Translations under genes and position numbers: made by a program
The notes under the pieces: generated by a model
Seen by the model: the letters and a program-made list of their open reading frames with translations, nothing else
Database searches by the model: none
What the model was told of the DNA's origin: nothing
Assembly: GCA_023436065.1 (NCBI GenBank)
Contig: JAEZKU010000062.1
Coordinates: 6,833 to 70,832 of the forward strand
Source of the DNA: Bacillota bacterium
GTDB lineage: Bacteria; Bacillota; Clostridia; Lachnospirales; Lachnospiraceae
Direction of reading: 5' to 3'
DNA length: 64,000 nt
Shown: one piece after another, positions 26,568 to 36,509 of the stretch
Layout: each line of letters begins with the position of its first letter
How positions within the stretch are numbered: position 1 is the stretch's first letter

Positions 26568-28106
26568 TTACTGCTGAAGGAGACTGAGGATCGTCTGAGG
26601 TCTCTGATTAGCCTGTGCCAGCATGGAGGTACCTGCCTGTGCAAGAACGTTCTTCTGTGTATAGTTCGCCATCTCCTCCGCCATATCCACATCAGAAATA
26701 CGGGATAAGGATTCTGACATGTTCTCAGAGGTCGTATCAAGATTGGAGATGGAATGCTCCAGACGGTTCTGGTAAGCACCAAGCTTGGATCGTATGGAAG
26801 ATACCATATTAATCGCTGTATCCAGTAAGCTAATTGCTTCCTGTGCACCGTCAGCGGTACCGATGTTAATCTTATCCACACCCAAGGTTGCCGGAGTCAC
26901 TTCAGGAATTCTGACTGCCATTGTCTGGCCTTCATTTGCACCAATCTGAAGATCCATCGGGCCGGCATCGAGTACGGTTACGGTTACATTTACAGTAGCT
27001 GCACCACCGGTATAAGCTGGCGTAGTGGCGGCTGCTGTAGCACTGGTAATTTCACAATCCGTGTAGGTTGTTCCTGCTGTCCCTGTCTTCACTTCAAATA
27101 CCATGCTGAAATCATTACTGTCCGACACAGTAATCTTATTACCATCGGTTGATACGGTTGCCGTCTGCTTAAACATAGACGGAGCGGCAGATGTGACCGT
27201 TGCCTGAGCATCATGTCCGACTGCTTTCGCTCCTGCGATGGTCAGTCCCAATACATTACATAAGGAATTGTTATCACAATAAACATTGACCTCTTGATCT
27301 TTACCGTAATCTCTGGATACGAATACAAGCACATCATTATCTGCCAGCTTTTTAGAAACATAACCTGCATTCTCTTCCGGGCCCGCGCCGGGGGTTCCGT
27401 CCGAAGCAAGAACATTCACTCCTACGCTATCGCAGACATTTCTGATTTTCTCAAATACCTGATCCATCGTATCGCCTTTTTTAATCTCTACGGTCTCACC
27501 GTTAATATTAATTGTACCGGCTTGGCCTGAGGAGATAAATCCACTGGCAGGAAAGCTTGTTGTAGCACCCACAACGACAGCCTGTCTTGCATCATGGGTA
27601 ACGGTAACCGTATAGGTACCCACATCAACCGTATCTGATAATGCCACCAGATTTACGTCGTTATTGCTGGAAAAGGATTTTCTGTCGATGTTGCCATTCA
27701 GCAGGCTCATGGTATTAAATTCTGTTGTATCTGAAATTCTCTTAATTTCCTGATTTAACTGGTCGATTTCAGCCTGAATTGCATCACGGTCTTCTGAGGT
27801 ATAGGTACCGTTTGCTGATTCTACCGCCAGCTCTCTCATTCTCTGAAGCATTGCTTCAACTTCAATCAAAGCACCTTCTGCCGTCTGAATAACGGAGATA
27901 CCGTCGGAAGCATTTCTGGATGCCTGATCCAGACCGGAAATCTGGGTTCTCATTTTTTCTGAAATTGCCAAACCTGCGGAGTCATCAGCAGCACTGTTGA
28001 TTCTGTAGCCTGAGGATAGCTTCTCCAAACTACTATCTAATACATTGTTGGTTTTTGCTAATTGGTTGTTAGCCTTTAAAGCTGCGATATTATGGTTGAT
28101 TCTCAT
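26568..28106 (-). CDS. flagellin
   Basis: This 512-residue flagellin has conserved D0/D1 ends and a variable centre. The N-terminus is MRINHNIAALKANNQL with ISEKMRTQISGLDQASRNA. The C-terminus contains LEHSISNLDTTSENMSESLS and ends in ANQRPQTILSLLQQ. The central region (about residues 160-400) is rich in Thr, Val, Ala and Gly with few aromatics, as expected for a surface-exposed D2/D3-type domain. It is followed by its chaperone fliS and preceded by a FliK-like gene. Glycosylation of the Ser/Thr-rich centre is possible but cannot be read from sequence. Confidence 0.97.
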   Translation of the reverse strand: MRINHNIAALKANNQLAKTNNVLDSSLEKLSSGYRINSAADDSAGLAISEKMRTQISGLDQASRNASDGISVIQTAEGALIEVEAMLQRMRELAVESANGTYTSEDRDAIQAEIDQLNQEIKRISDTTEFNTMSLLNGNIDRKSFSSNNDVNLVALSDTVDVGTYTVTVTHDARQAVVVGATTSFPASGFISSGQAGTININGETVEIKKGDTMDQVFEKIRNVCDSVGVNVLASDGTPGAGPEENAGYVSKKLADNDVLVFVSRDYGKDQEVNVYCDNNSLCNVLGLTIAGAKAVGHDAQATVTSAAPSMFKQTATVSTDGNKITVSDSNDFSMVFEVKTGTAGTTYTDCEITSATAAATTPAYTGGAATVNVTVTVLDAGPMDLQIGANEGQTMAVRIPEVTPATLGVDKINIGTADGAQEAISLLDTAINMVSSIRSKLGAYQNRLEHSISNLDTTSENMSESLSRISDVDMAEEMANYTQKNVLAQAGTSMLAQANQRPQTILSLLQQ

Positions 28107-28236
28107 TCTATATCACCTAATCCCTTTCTGTTTCGGCTCCATCCCCCTCCGTGAAATGATGGTACGCACGATATTATTCTTTGTATAGATTTTCTCTATA
28201 GTTCAGCAACCTCCGTGTAGCCGAAATATTTTAGGA

Positions 28237-31200
28237 TCATGAGACAGCCCGAGAAACCTCCTCGTCGCCATCTTCTGCCAACCGCACTGTCTGTACGATG
28301 GACTTTGCTATTCGGTACAGCACCCGTTCCGTCTGGTTATTCATCTCAGAACCTTGCTGACCGTTCTCCGGATTCTGATAACTGTAGGAGTCCTTATCCC
28401 TGCTTGCTATACCAAAATCCATTTGCTTTAATATGATGTTATGTTCCTTTGCCGCCTTTTCTATCTCAGTCATATGTGCCCGGAGCTTCTCCATTCCGTT
28501 CCGGTCATCACACCTGATAAAGCCTTTCAGCATCTGCTCCTTTAGTGAGAATTCTGCCTTAATGTCACCAAGCTGCTCCGAATATACCGTTACCGCTACT
28601 CTTCCCCCTGACTCTCCTCCTCGAAGAATTGTCAGGTTAACATTTGTGATTCCCTTAGCAGTTTGTATCGGCACCTGATAGAACTCCCTGGAAGCCATTG
28701 TCCTTAAGAAAGACATCTGCATAGCAGTACTTCTAAGCTCAGTCAGCCTCCGGCTGTCCAAGATCTCTTCAGAGCATGCACTTTCAAGCATTTGCTTTGC
28801 TCTTTCCTCCAGTGCTTCATAGGCTTCGTTCATAGAAGACTTATCGTTAATAGTATCGGATAAATCCTCTAATTCCTTAATACCATCTCTTAAATTTTCG
28901 TTATCGTTCCCGCTCTGCTTTTTCAAAAGCTTTACAATCGGAGAAGTCCCATTGGTTAAAATATAATTGGCCAAGGTAATATTCTGCGGTGTGGAGCTCA
29001 TCCGGAAATCATTCAGGAAACGGATGGACTGCTCCGCTTTCCCACACAGCTCACGAAGCTGCTGTACCTTCTGTTCCCGGTACTCCTCCGCAACCGTGTC
29101 ACTTTCCGGCTCCTGCTGAAGCTTCTGTAAAAGCTGTTCTGCAGAAATGTCCTTAATCCTGTTCCAAATGTCATAATTGCTTCCGGTCGAGTCGGAATTC
29201 CCGGTGTTATCAGCATTGACGAAAGCATTCACCTGCGAAGGATCCTGTGCCAGATTTATCAATTTATCCGGAGACAACTCCTCGGTAATCTGCTTCAGTA
29301 TTCGTTCCAGATATCTGGTTTGCTCCTCTATTCGGATTTCCTTCTCCTTCGTCAACTCCTGTATCGGGCTCTGTTCGGATGCATCCTTTCTAAAACCGCT
29401 TAACTGCTCTGCTATACTTTCCTTATTGCGGGCCATCTGCGTCAATGTACCGAATTCATCATCGATAACAGCATCCAACCGACCTTTCTTACCTGTCTGG
29501 ACTGCTGTCAGCAGATTGTTCAGTGTGACCTCCCGGTCAGCCTTGATGACAGAACCTAAGGCTGCTCCGTCTGATTTCTCCACATTGTAGAGTAGTCTGT
29601 ATATACCGATATAAGCCTTTCGTTCCTCAGGGGTAATCCCCTCTTCCTTCTCAAGCCTGTGCAGATAGGCGCTGAATTTCTCCTCCGAGGTTATTCCCTG
29701 CTCCTTTTTCATCTCAGTAATCTTATTATTTAAATCAGAAATCGTCATATTCAGAGGATTGATGCCCTCCTTAATCATTCTGACCGCTACTGCAGGATGA
29801 AGCTCCTTAATCAGAGCTGTTACCTCACTGTCATATACCTTCACCTGTTCGATATTTTCTGCAGTAATCTCCATCTGATTGTAGCCTAAGATACGCACCG
29901 CCCGTTGATTTTGCTCGGTACTTTCGAGGTTCAACTCTCCAAGCAGCGAATCCATATGAGAAAATGCCTTGCGGATAGAATCTCCGTATTCCGCATTCGG
30001 CACAGTCATCAGTGCTTCGTATGCTGTACCTGCCTTGGCAAACTCCGACTGTAGCTTTAATCCCTCGGTCAACAGGCCTGGAATCGTCTGGGTATTGCGC
30101 TCTGACAGCGTCACTCCGATTGTACTGATTGGAATATATCTTAACTGCTCAAGACTCTGGTTGGTATTTTTTAAGGCCTCTATCGCCTCAGTCGTTGCCG
30201 GTACCTCAGCTTCCTCCAACAGCTTCCTGTAATAACTGTTCTCCAGCTTACGCAGCTCCTCTACGACCTTCTCGAGCTTCTGTGTCTCTATGGAAATACC
30301 TTTTTTCTCAAGGCGGGAGGCAGCCTCCAGCGTCATCTTAAGACGAATTTCCTCCAGCTGTCTTTGCGCTTTGATTGCTTCATACTGCTTACCGGGATCT
30401 GAGTCTGTATGATCTTCATTTCCGCTCCTGTCCTCTGAAGCCATTTCTCCGGCAGAAGCATCCACAAGCTTTATTTCTTGGTCTGACACACTCTCAGTCT
30501 TCTCTTCATTCTCTGATACATGCCCGGCCTTCACTTCTCTGTCTGAACTATCCTCGGCAATCTCTTCTCTGCCTGACACTCTCTTGGCATTCTCTTCTCC
30601 GACGGACACCCTCTCAAATTTCTTCTTTCCGATGTCCTCTGAGACTGTCGAGTCAGCTTCGGTTTTGTAATTCATGGCCGCTTTTGATTCTTTCGGCATG
30701 ATTTTTCCTGAGTTTAAGTCTGCATGGACTGCTGCCAGCTTCCTGATCGTCAGCTCCATGCCTTCAGACACCGCGTAGCTTACTGCTTCCGGGCTGATGT
30801 TCTGGATATCAGTCAGTGTCTGCTGTAGTGCTGCTTCATCCAGGGTATCCAGTGACATATTCTTTGGCTGAACGCCATTCTTCATACCCTCCAGGATACG
30901 GTCAAGCACCATCTCCGTATCCACACTGCTTTTTATCTCTTCCAGTTCTTTCTTATAAGCAAAGGTTCTATTAGTCAGCGGGAGCTTATTCTCTATCAGC
31001 CATTTCGCTTCCTGTAAATTCTCATCGTTCACTTCATAACCGGAGTCCTGAATCACTGCCTTCACCTGCGGTAAAAGCTCCTTCCATTCCTTCTGTGTCA
31101 GCTCCTGTTTCTGCCCGGTAGCTTTCTTCCCTCCGCTGTAAAAAGCCTTATAAATATTCTCTATAGTCGGGGCGATATCCTGATCGATCAGATAACGCTT

Positions 31201-31920
31201 GGTTTTATCATCCATGTGCCCGGCTGTATCGCTCAGGGTCAAAGCCTTTTTGATCTCACTGATATTCTTATCGGTAACAGGAAGATTCTCCTCCTTCAGC
31301 CTGGTTGCGATGACCTCTTCCGTTAACTTCTCGAAGCTTGCCTCCCTGCCTTTACCATTCTTACTCTGTTCGGCTTTTACACGACTGATGGCTTGATATA
31401 ACCCCCTGATTGTCAGGGTTTCTACCGGGAATCCCTCCTGCTCCAGGATGTCGTAATCGCTTTCCGTAAGGGAAGCACTGATTTCCTGAAGCTTATTCTG
31501 CAGCTCCTTTGACAGCAGCTCCTTCTCTGTAAGCCTTGCGTTCTGCTCCTTTTGGTTCAGCACAGTCTCCCAGTCCTTCATCGGAATCAGCTCCGCCTTA
31601 AAGGTTGAGGTAGATTTTAAGCTCTTTGTTTCTTTATCCAAAAGCTTAAGCTCTATTTCCGTCTTACTTACCTTTACCACCTCAAAGGTTTTAACCTCAC
31701 CGGGAACCGTATTTTTCAATACCTCCTTAGAAGCTGCCACCTGCTGTCCGTTAAAATTAATCATAACCTGTTCGTCGGCCGCTACGACCGTACCGCTGAT
31801 TATGTCACCCTGCTTTATATTAGATAAGCCTTCCGCAGCCTTATCCTTAGTGGTCGTTTGGGGGATACTCTTTGAAGATATTTTGCTCTCTTGGGTATCC
31901 AATGAAATATTCTTATCCAT
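28237..31920 (-). CDS. DUF6240-type protein with FliK-like C-terminal domain
   Basis: This 1227-residue protein has no signal peptide or membrane helix. The N-terminal 110 residues resemble a small beta-barrel (IKQGDIISGTVVAADEQVMI). The central part is long, helical and charged, with seven degenerate 10-residue repeats at residues 438-507 (consensus VSxxEExAxx). The C-terminal 130 residues look like the FliK hook-length domain (ILRGGESGGRVAVTVYSEQ LGDIKAEFSL followed by amphipathic helices). DUF6240 proteins are known from clostridial flagellar regions. A role in hook or filament length control is inferred from the C-terminal resemblance and the neighbouring flagellin. Confidence 0.65.
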   Translation of the reverse strand: MDKNISLDTQESKISSKSIPQTTTKDKAAEGLSNIKQGDIISGTVVAADEQVMINFNGQQVAASKEVLKNTVPGEVKTFEVVKVSKTEIELKLLDKETKSLKSTSTFKAELIPMKDWETVLNQKEQNARLTEKELLSKELQNKLQEISASLTESDYDILEQEGFPVETLTIRGLYQAISRVKAEQSKNGKGREASFEKLTEEVIATRLKEENLPVTDKNISEIKKALTLSDTAGHMDDKTKRYLIDQDIAPTIENIYKAFYSGGKKATGQKQELTQKEWKELLPQVKAVIQDSGYEVNDENLQEAKWLIENKLPLTNRTFAYKKELEEIKSSVDTEMVLDRILEGMKNGVQPKNMSLDTLDEAALQQTLTDIQNISPEAVSYAVSEGMELTIRKLAAVHADLNSGKIMPKESKAAMNYKTEADSTVSEDIGKKKFERVSVGEENAKRVSGREEIAEDSSDREVKAGHVSENEEKTESVSDQEIKLVDASAGEMASEDRSGNEDHTDSDPGKQYEAIKAQRQLEEIRLKMTLEAASRLEKKGISIETQKLEKVVEELRKLENSYYRKLLEEAEVPATTEAIEALKNTNQSLEQLRYIPISTIGVTLSERNTQTIPGLLTEGLKLQSEFAKAGTAYEALMTVPNAEYGDSIRKAFSHMDSLLGELNLESTEQNQRAVRILGYNQMEITAENIEQVKVYDSEVTALIKELHPAVAVRMIKEGINPLNMTISDLNNKITEMKKEQGITSEEKFSAYLHRLEKEEGITPEERKAYIGIYRLLYNVEKSDGAALGSVIKADREVTLNNLLTAVQTGKKGRLDAVIDDEFGTLTQMARNKESIAEQLSGFRKDASEQSPIQELTKEKEIRIEEQTRYLERILKQITEELSPDKLINLAQDPSQVNAFVNADNTGNSDSTGSNYDIWNRIKDISAEQLLQKLQQEPESDTVAEEYREQKVQQLRELCGKAEQSIRFLNDFRMSSTPQNITLANYILTNGTSPIVKLLKKQSGNDNENLRDGIKELEDLSDTINDKSSMNEAYEALEERAKQMLESACSEEILDSRRLTELRSTAMQMSFLRTMASREFYQVPIQTAKGITNVNLTILRGGESGGRVAVTVYSEQLGDIKAEFSLKEQMLKGFIRCDDRNGMEKLRAHMTEIEKAAKEHNIILKQMDFGIASRDKDSYSYQNPENGQQGSEMNNQTERVLYRIAKSIVQTVRLAEDGDEEVSRAVS
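30400..30609 (-). repeat. seven 30-bp coding repeats inside the FliK-like gene
   Basis: The region encodes residues 438-507 as seven degenerate decapeptides, for example VSVGEENAKR, VSGREEIAED and VSENEEKTES. The unit keeps V/S-S at positions 1-2 and acidic residues at 5-6. Divergence between copies suggests old duplication under relaxed constraint. Confidence 0.6.
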
Positions 31921-32203
31921 ATCAGTCTATCCTTTATCTGTTGGTTGCAGGATTACCATCCTTCCTCCTTGATAGATGATCAGTCCCAGTCTTTATGATA
32001 TAGTGATCCTTCTGCGTAATATTTCGGAATATATGTCGAAAAACTTAACCCGTCAGGCTCAAACCAGACCTAACCTTGCAAGACAGCAGAAATCTGTCTG
32101 ATACACTTCTCATAAACTTCCCGGCCGAATAAATATTATTAATTAGAATTTTAGGATATCCCTACCGGGTTCTTTCATAACTGTCCCAAGAATGGAGGTT
32201 TCT

Positions 32204-34003
32204 ATGTTTCATAAAATTCATAAAAGGCCCTGCCTGGTACTTATTCCCTTACTCATTCTGCTGTTATGCTCCTTGCTGCTCTTGTCCGGCTGTAGTTTAA
32301 GACAGAATAAGCTAGAGAAAAACTTTGAGGCCTTAATGAATGAATATTTCACTGAGGAGGTAAAAGCTGACTCCATTTCCCTGAATTACTCCCTTGCCGA
32401 GCCTGAGAAATACGGTATTACCGACGCCAAGGTTACACTCGGCGAGTGCAGTATCAGCCAAATGCAACAGGATTTATGCCTGTCCGAGAATTACCTTAAG
32501 CGTTTATCCTCCCTGAACCAACGGAAGCTAACCCCTGAAAGCCAGCTGACCTATCAGATTGTCAAAAAGTATCTCGAAACGAATCTCGCACTCGGCTATT
32601 ATAACTACTACAGCGAAAACCTGGGTCCCACAACAGGAATTCAGGCTCAGCTGCCGATCCTTTTGGCAGAATACAGTTACTATGACAGAGAGGACATTGA
32701 AGCTTATCTGAAGCTGCTGCCCTGTGTATATGATTACTTCGAGGACATCGTACAATTTGAACGTGAAAAATCCAGACAGGGACTGTTCATGAGCGATGCG
32801 GTGGCAAAGAGAATCATTAAGCAATGTGAAGCCTTTATTGCCGATCCGGAGAACAATTTTTTGATAGAATATTTCAATGAGAAAATTCTTGGATATCAGG
32901 GTTTGTCCAAAGAAGAAATTCTTGATTATGAATCGAGAAATGCCAAGGCAGTCTCAGAATACGTCATTCCCGCCTACCGAATGCTGAGCGATGCCTTGAA
33001 GGAGCTTCTCGGTACCGGAACAAATGACCAGGGGCTATACTATTACCCCGAGGGACAGTCTTACTATCAATGTCTGGTAAAATCAGAGACCGGTTCAGAC
33101 AAGAGTATGACAGAAATGATGGATTTACTGGATGGTGCGATTGCCAAAGGAATCGGTGAAATTACTGCCCTGACCATCGCAAAGCCTGATTTGGTAGAGC
33201 ACTATATGAAATTCTCCTCCTTCCCCCTTACCGATCCCGAAAAGATTCTGGCTGATTTGAAGGAGGATATACAAAAGGATTTTCCTGAAGCTATTCCGGT
33301 GGACTGTAATATCAAATATGTCCCTGCCTCTCTATCCGATTACCTAAGCCCTGCTATGTATCTGGTTCCTCCGATTGATGATTTTCAGAGCAACGACATC
33401 TATATCAACGGAAGGGATAAGGATACCCTGGCCTATATCTATACCACGGTAGCTCATGAGGGCTATCCCGGTCATCTGTATCAATGTGTATATTTCCGTA
33501 ACAGCAAACCGGATCCGATCCGCAGTATCCTTGAATTTTCGGGATATGACGAGGGATGGGCCACCTATGTTGAGCTGTATTCCTATCGCTATGCAGGAAT
33601 AGATCAGGCTCTTGCAGATTTTCTAAGGACAAATAATATCATAATCCTTAGTATGTATGCCCGTGCAGATATCGGAATTCACTACGAGGGCTGGACGGAA
33701 AAGGAGACCGTCAAATACGTAAAGAACTTCATCGGAGACACCAAAACCGCCAAACGCATCTATCAGACTCTTCTTGAAGAGCCGGGCATCTATCTTCCCT
33801 ATGCCATCGGTTATCTGGAAATTGCAGAATTAAAAGAAAAAGCCATGCTGACCCTGGGTTCCCGATTCTCCGATAAGGATTTTCACAAATTTCTCCTGGA
33901 TATCGGCCCTGCACAATTCAGTATCATAGACGAACGCCTCGATGCCTGGCTGGAAGAAAAACTCATGACTAACCTAAGCAAAACAAAAGTAGCAACAAAA
34001 TAA
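32204..34003 (+). CDS. DUF885-family lipoprotein (predicted metallopeptidase-like)
   Basis: This 599-residue protein begins with a basic segment, a hydrophobic signal and the lipobox LLSGC, giving lipidated Cys30. The DUF885 hallmark is VAHEGYPGHLYQ, an HExxGH-like zinc motif, followed by a conserved SGYDEGWATYVE about 30 residues later. Both fit a gluzincin-like active site. The start is set at 32204 because the preceding ATG at 32192 sits inside the ribosome-binding site (GGAGG six bases upstream). Substrate is unknown. It is a single gene with no partner nearby, ending at a repeat-rich spacer. Confidence 0.85.
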   Translation: MFHKIHKRPCLVLIPLLILLLCSLLLLSGCSLRQNKLEKNFEALMNEYFTEEVKADSISLNYSLAEPEKYGITDAKVTLGECSISQMQQDLCLSENYLKRLSSLNQRKLTPESQLTYQIVKKYLETNLALGYYNYYSENLGPTTGIQAQLPILLAEYSYYDREDIEAYLKLLPCVYDYFEDIVQFEREKSRQGLFMSDAVAKRIIKQCEAFIADPENNFLIEYFNEKILGYQGLSKEEILDYESRNAKAVSEYVIPAYRMLSDALKELLGTGTNDQGLYYYPEGQSYYQCLVKSETGSDKSMTEMMDLLDGAIAKGIGEITALTIAKPDLVEHYMKFSSFPLTDPEKILADLKEDIQKDFPEAIPVDCNIKYVPASLSDYLSPAMYLVPPIDDFQSNDIYINGRDKDTLAYIYTTVAHEGYPGHLYQCVYFRNSKPDPIRSILEFSGYDEGWATYVELYSYRYAGIDQALADFLRTNNIIILSMYARADIGIHYEGWTEKETVKYVKNFIGDTKTAKRIYQTLLEEPGIYLPYAIGYLEIAELKEKAMLTLGSRFSDKDFHKFLLDIGPAQFSIIDERLDAWLEEKLMTNLSKTKVATK

Positions 34004-34036
34004 AATCCAAAAACCCCTACCAGAATAACCAGACAA

Positions 34037-34125
34037 TACCTAAGCAAAATCGCAGAAACCTATGCCAGAGTAACCATACAAAATATTACCTAGGCAAAAT
34101 CGTAGAAGCCCCTGCCGGAGCAAAG
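34037..34125. repeat. direct repeats of about 39 bp, period 50 bp
   Basis: Two copies start TACCTAAGCAAAATCGCAGA (34037) and TACCTAGGCAAAATCGTAGA (34087), each followed by a CC-rich box and CCAGAG/CCGGAG. A weaker third copy (AACCTAAGCAAAA... CCCCTACCAGAATAACC) starts at 33971 inside the last codons of the DUF885 gene. Confidence 0.7.
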
Positions 34126-34187
34126 AAAGTTACTACGTAACAAGTAATTTTTATAATCACATTACATTTACATAATTACAGAACACA

Positions 34188-34415
34188 GGTGAGATGGCAG
34201 GGGTATTCTATTTTCCTGACTTTATAGCTTTCTTGGAAATACTTACTTTCTTATTGGGACTGACAATTCCGGAAATCGTCCATGGAGGGACGATTTAGGT
34301 GTGGGCGACACGGAAGTCGCTCCACACCGACGGAATGACATCAGTTCCGATAAGAAAGTTAGTATTTCCGAAAGTTATAATCGGAAGGAAAATAGAATAC
34401 CCCTGCCATCTCACC
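34188..34415. mobile_element. 228-bp palindromic MITE-like element
   Basis: The outermost 30 bases (34188-34217) are the exact reverse complement of 34386-34415. Inside, the arms stay alignable for about 60 more bases (a second match covers 20 of 21 positions around GGAAATACT). The centre holds two smaller hairpins: AAATCGTCC/GGACGATTT (34273-34296) and GGTGTGG-GCGAC/GTCGC-T-CCACACC (34298-34328). No ORF is present and I see no clear target-site duplication. A non-autonomous inverted-repeat element or a conserved intergenic structured repeat fits best. Confidence 0.6.
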
Positions 34416-34442
34416 GTTTCTAGTATGATATCAAATTCGCTC

Positions 34443-36428
34443 TTACTGGATCTCTGCCCCTGCCGGCATCGGCTTCTCCGGTACCATCAGTGCAAGGTTA
34501 CCCTCTGCATCCTCCGCACAGAGCAGCATTCCCTCGGACAGCATGCCTGCAAGAGTAGCCGGCTTAAGATTTACCACTACCATAACCTTCTTGCCAACCA
34601 TTTGCTCGGGTGTGTAATGTGCTTTAATACCCGATACGATCTGCTTCACCTGAGAGCCAATCTTAACCTGGGAGCACAATAATTTCTTGGATTTCTTCAC
34701 CTCTTCACAGGCGATGATTTCACCAATCTGGAACTGAAGCTTTGCGAAATCATCATAAGTGATCTCCGGCTTTGCTTCGACGTCAATCACATCTGAGGAC
34801 TTCTCTTCCTTTGTATCTACGGATACCTCCACGCTATTTTCCTTGAGGCTTTCCTTAGCTGCTTCCACCTTATCAAGTACTTCCTTCAGATCAAGTCTTG
34901 CAAATAGAATTTCAGGTGTCTCTGTTACCTTGTTCCCCTGAGGATAAAGTCCGTAACTGTTTAATTCCTCAATGGTTCTGGTTTTTGTATTCAGCTGACC
35001 CATAATCTTGGCTGCTGTCTCCGGCATAAAGGATTCGAGCAGGCTCGCTCCGATACAGATGCTCTCTACCAGATTATAAAGCACTGTCTCAAGACGTGCC
35101 TTCTTCTCCTCATCCTTTGCCAATACCCAAGGCATAGTCTCATCAATATATTTATTACAGCGTTTGAACAGGGTGAAGATCTCACTGATCGCATCTGCGA
35201 CACGAAGCTTCTCCATCTTGGCAATGACCTTCTTCGGTGTTTCCAATGCCAGAGCCTTCAGCTCCTCATCCACTGGCTCTGCTGCCTTACCGTCCTTCAC
35301 GATACCTCCAAAATACTTATTGGACATGGAAATGGTACGGTTCACCAGGTTGCCCAGAGTATTGGCAAGATCGGAATTGATTCTCTCCACAAGCAGCTCC
35401 CAGGAGATGATACCATCGTTATCAAAGGGCATCTCATGCAGTACGAAATATCTTACCGCATCCACTCCAAACAGCTTAACAAGATCATCGGCATAGATCA
35501 CATTTCCCTTGGACTTACTCATCTTGTCCGCAGCACTTCCCTGCAGCAACCAGGGGTGACCGAATACCTGTTTCGGAAGCTCTACCTCCAGCGCCATCAG
35601 GATAATAGGCCAGTATATGGTATGGAATCGGATGATATCCTTACCGATCAGATGTAAATCAGCAGGCCACAATTTTTTAAACTGCTCCGTAGAATTGCCA
35701 TCTGCATCATACCCGATACCGGTGATGTAATTGCTGAGGGCATCCAGCCATACATATACTACATGCTTATCGTCAAAGTCTACCGGGATACCCCATTTGA
35801 AGGAGGTACGGGATACGCACAGATCCTGAAGTCCCGGAAGAAGGAAGTTGTTCATCATCTCATTCTTTCTGGATTCCGGCTGAATAAATTCCGGATGGGT
35901 ATTGATATGGTCTATCAGGCGGTCCGCATATTTACTGAGCTTTAAGAAGTATGCTTCCTCCTTCGCCGGCTGAACCTCTCTGCCACAGTCGGGACATTTA
36001 CCGTCTACCAGCTGGGAGGGAGTAAAGAAGGATTCACAAGGTGTACAGTACATACCCTCATAATGACTCTTATAAATATCTCCCTTTTCATATAATTTGC
36101 GGAATATTTTCTGAATCTGCTTCTCATGATCAGCATCCGTTGTACGGATAAATTTATCATAGGAGCAGTTCATCAGATCCCAGATGTCCCTGATCTGAGC
36201 TGCGATGCCATCTACAAATTCCTTCGGAGTCACTCCGGCATCCGCTGCCTTTTGCTCAATCTTCTGTCCATGTTCATCTGTCCCAGTCTGGAAAAATACA
36301 TCGTAGCCTTCTAATCTTTTAAAGCGTGCGATGCTGTCTGCAAGCACGATCTCATAGGTATTGCCGATATGGGGCTTTCCTGAGGTATATGCTATCGCAG
36401 TTGTAATATAATACGGTTTTTTGCTCAT
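34443..36428 (-). CDS. metG: methionyl-tRNA synthetase
   Basis: MetG charges tRNA-Met with methionine. The 661-residue protein has the class I HIGH box variant in SGKPHIGNTYEIV, the KMSKS motif (ADKMSKSKGN) and one zinc-binding CxxC pair set (CTPCESF, CPDCG). A C-terminal tRNA-binding OB domain follows (about residues 550-661, FQIGEIIACEEVKKSKKL). The architecture is that of the Bacillus-type enzyme. It is preceded by a T-box leader and shares a convergent spacer with the DUF885 gene. Firm assignment. Confidence 0.98.
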   Translation of the reverse strand: MSKKPYYITTAIAYTSGKPHIGNTYEIVLADSIARFKRLEGYDVFFQTGTDEHGQKIEQKAADAGVTPKEFVDGIAAQIRDIWDLMNCSYDKFIRTTDADHEKQIQKIFRKLYEKGDIYKSHYEGMYCTPCESFFTPSQLVDGKCPDCGREVQPAKEEAYFLKLSKYADRLIDHINTHPEFIQPESRKNEMMNNFLLPGLQDLCVSRTSFKWGIPVDFDDKHVVYVWLDALSNYITGIGYDADGNSTEQFKKLWPADLHLIGKDIIRFHTIYWPIILMALEVELPKQVFGHPWLLQGSAADKMSKSKGNVIYADDLVKLFGVDAVRYFVLHEMPFDNDGIISWELLVERINSDLANTLGNLVNRTISMSNKYFGGIVKDGKAAEPVDEELKALALETPKKVIAKMEKLRVADAISEIFTLFKRCNKYIDETMPWVLAKDEEKKARLETVLYNLVESICIGASLLESFMPETAAKIMGQLNTKTRTIEELNSYGLYPQGNKVTETPEILFARLDLKEVLDKVEAAKESLKENSVEVSVDTKEEKSSDVIDVEAKPEITYDDFAKLQFQIGEIIACEEVKKSKKLLCSQVKIGSQVKQIVSGIKAHYTPEQMVGKKVMVVVNLKPATLAGMLSEGMLLCAEDAEGNLALMVPEKPMPAGAEIQ

Positions 36429-36470
36429 GCTGAATCTTCCCTTTCCATCTTAATCATTAATTTTTCGCAT

Positions 36471-36509
36471 AAAAAAACTCCCATCCTTAAATCTCTTTAA
36501 AGACGAGAG
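36471..36509 (-). terminator. T-box-regulated terminator before metG
   Basis: On the minus strand CTCTCGTCTTTAAA and TTTAAGGATGGGAG form a 14-pair stem (with three G-U pairs) around GAGA, followed by seven T residues (forward 36471-36477). It lies 43 bases before the metG start. Confidence 0.9.

Larger units (their letters stand above)
34004..34442. other. 439-base gene-free spacer with two repeat types
   Basis: This convergent spacer between the DUF885 gene and metG holds no ORF I can support. It contains direct repeats with a 50-base period (34037-34125) and a 228-bp palindromic element (34188-34415), described separately. A simple intrinsic terminator with a T-run is not evident. Confidence 0.7.

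Noticed and set aside
28107..28236. Sigma-28-type promoter for flagellin
   Set aside because: TAAA- and CCGATAT-like boxes with the right spacing could not be found convincingly in the 130-base spacer.
31921..32203. Gene or riboswitch between the FliK-like and DUF885 genes
   Set aside because: No supportable ORF, hairpin or conserved leader pattern was seen; it is a divergent promoter region by position.
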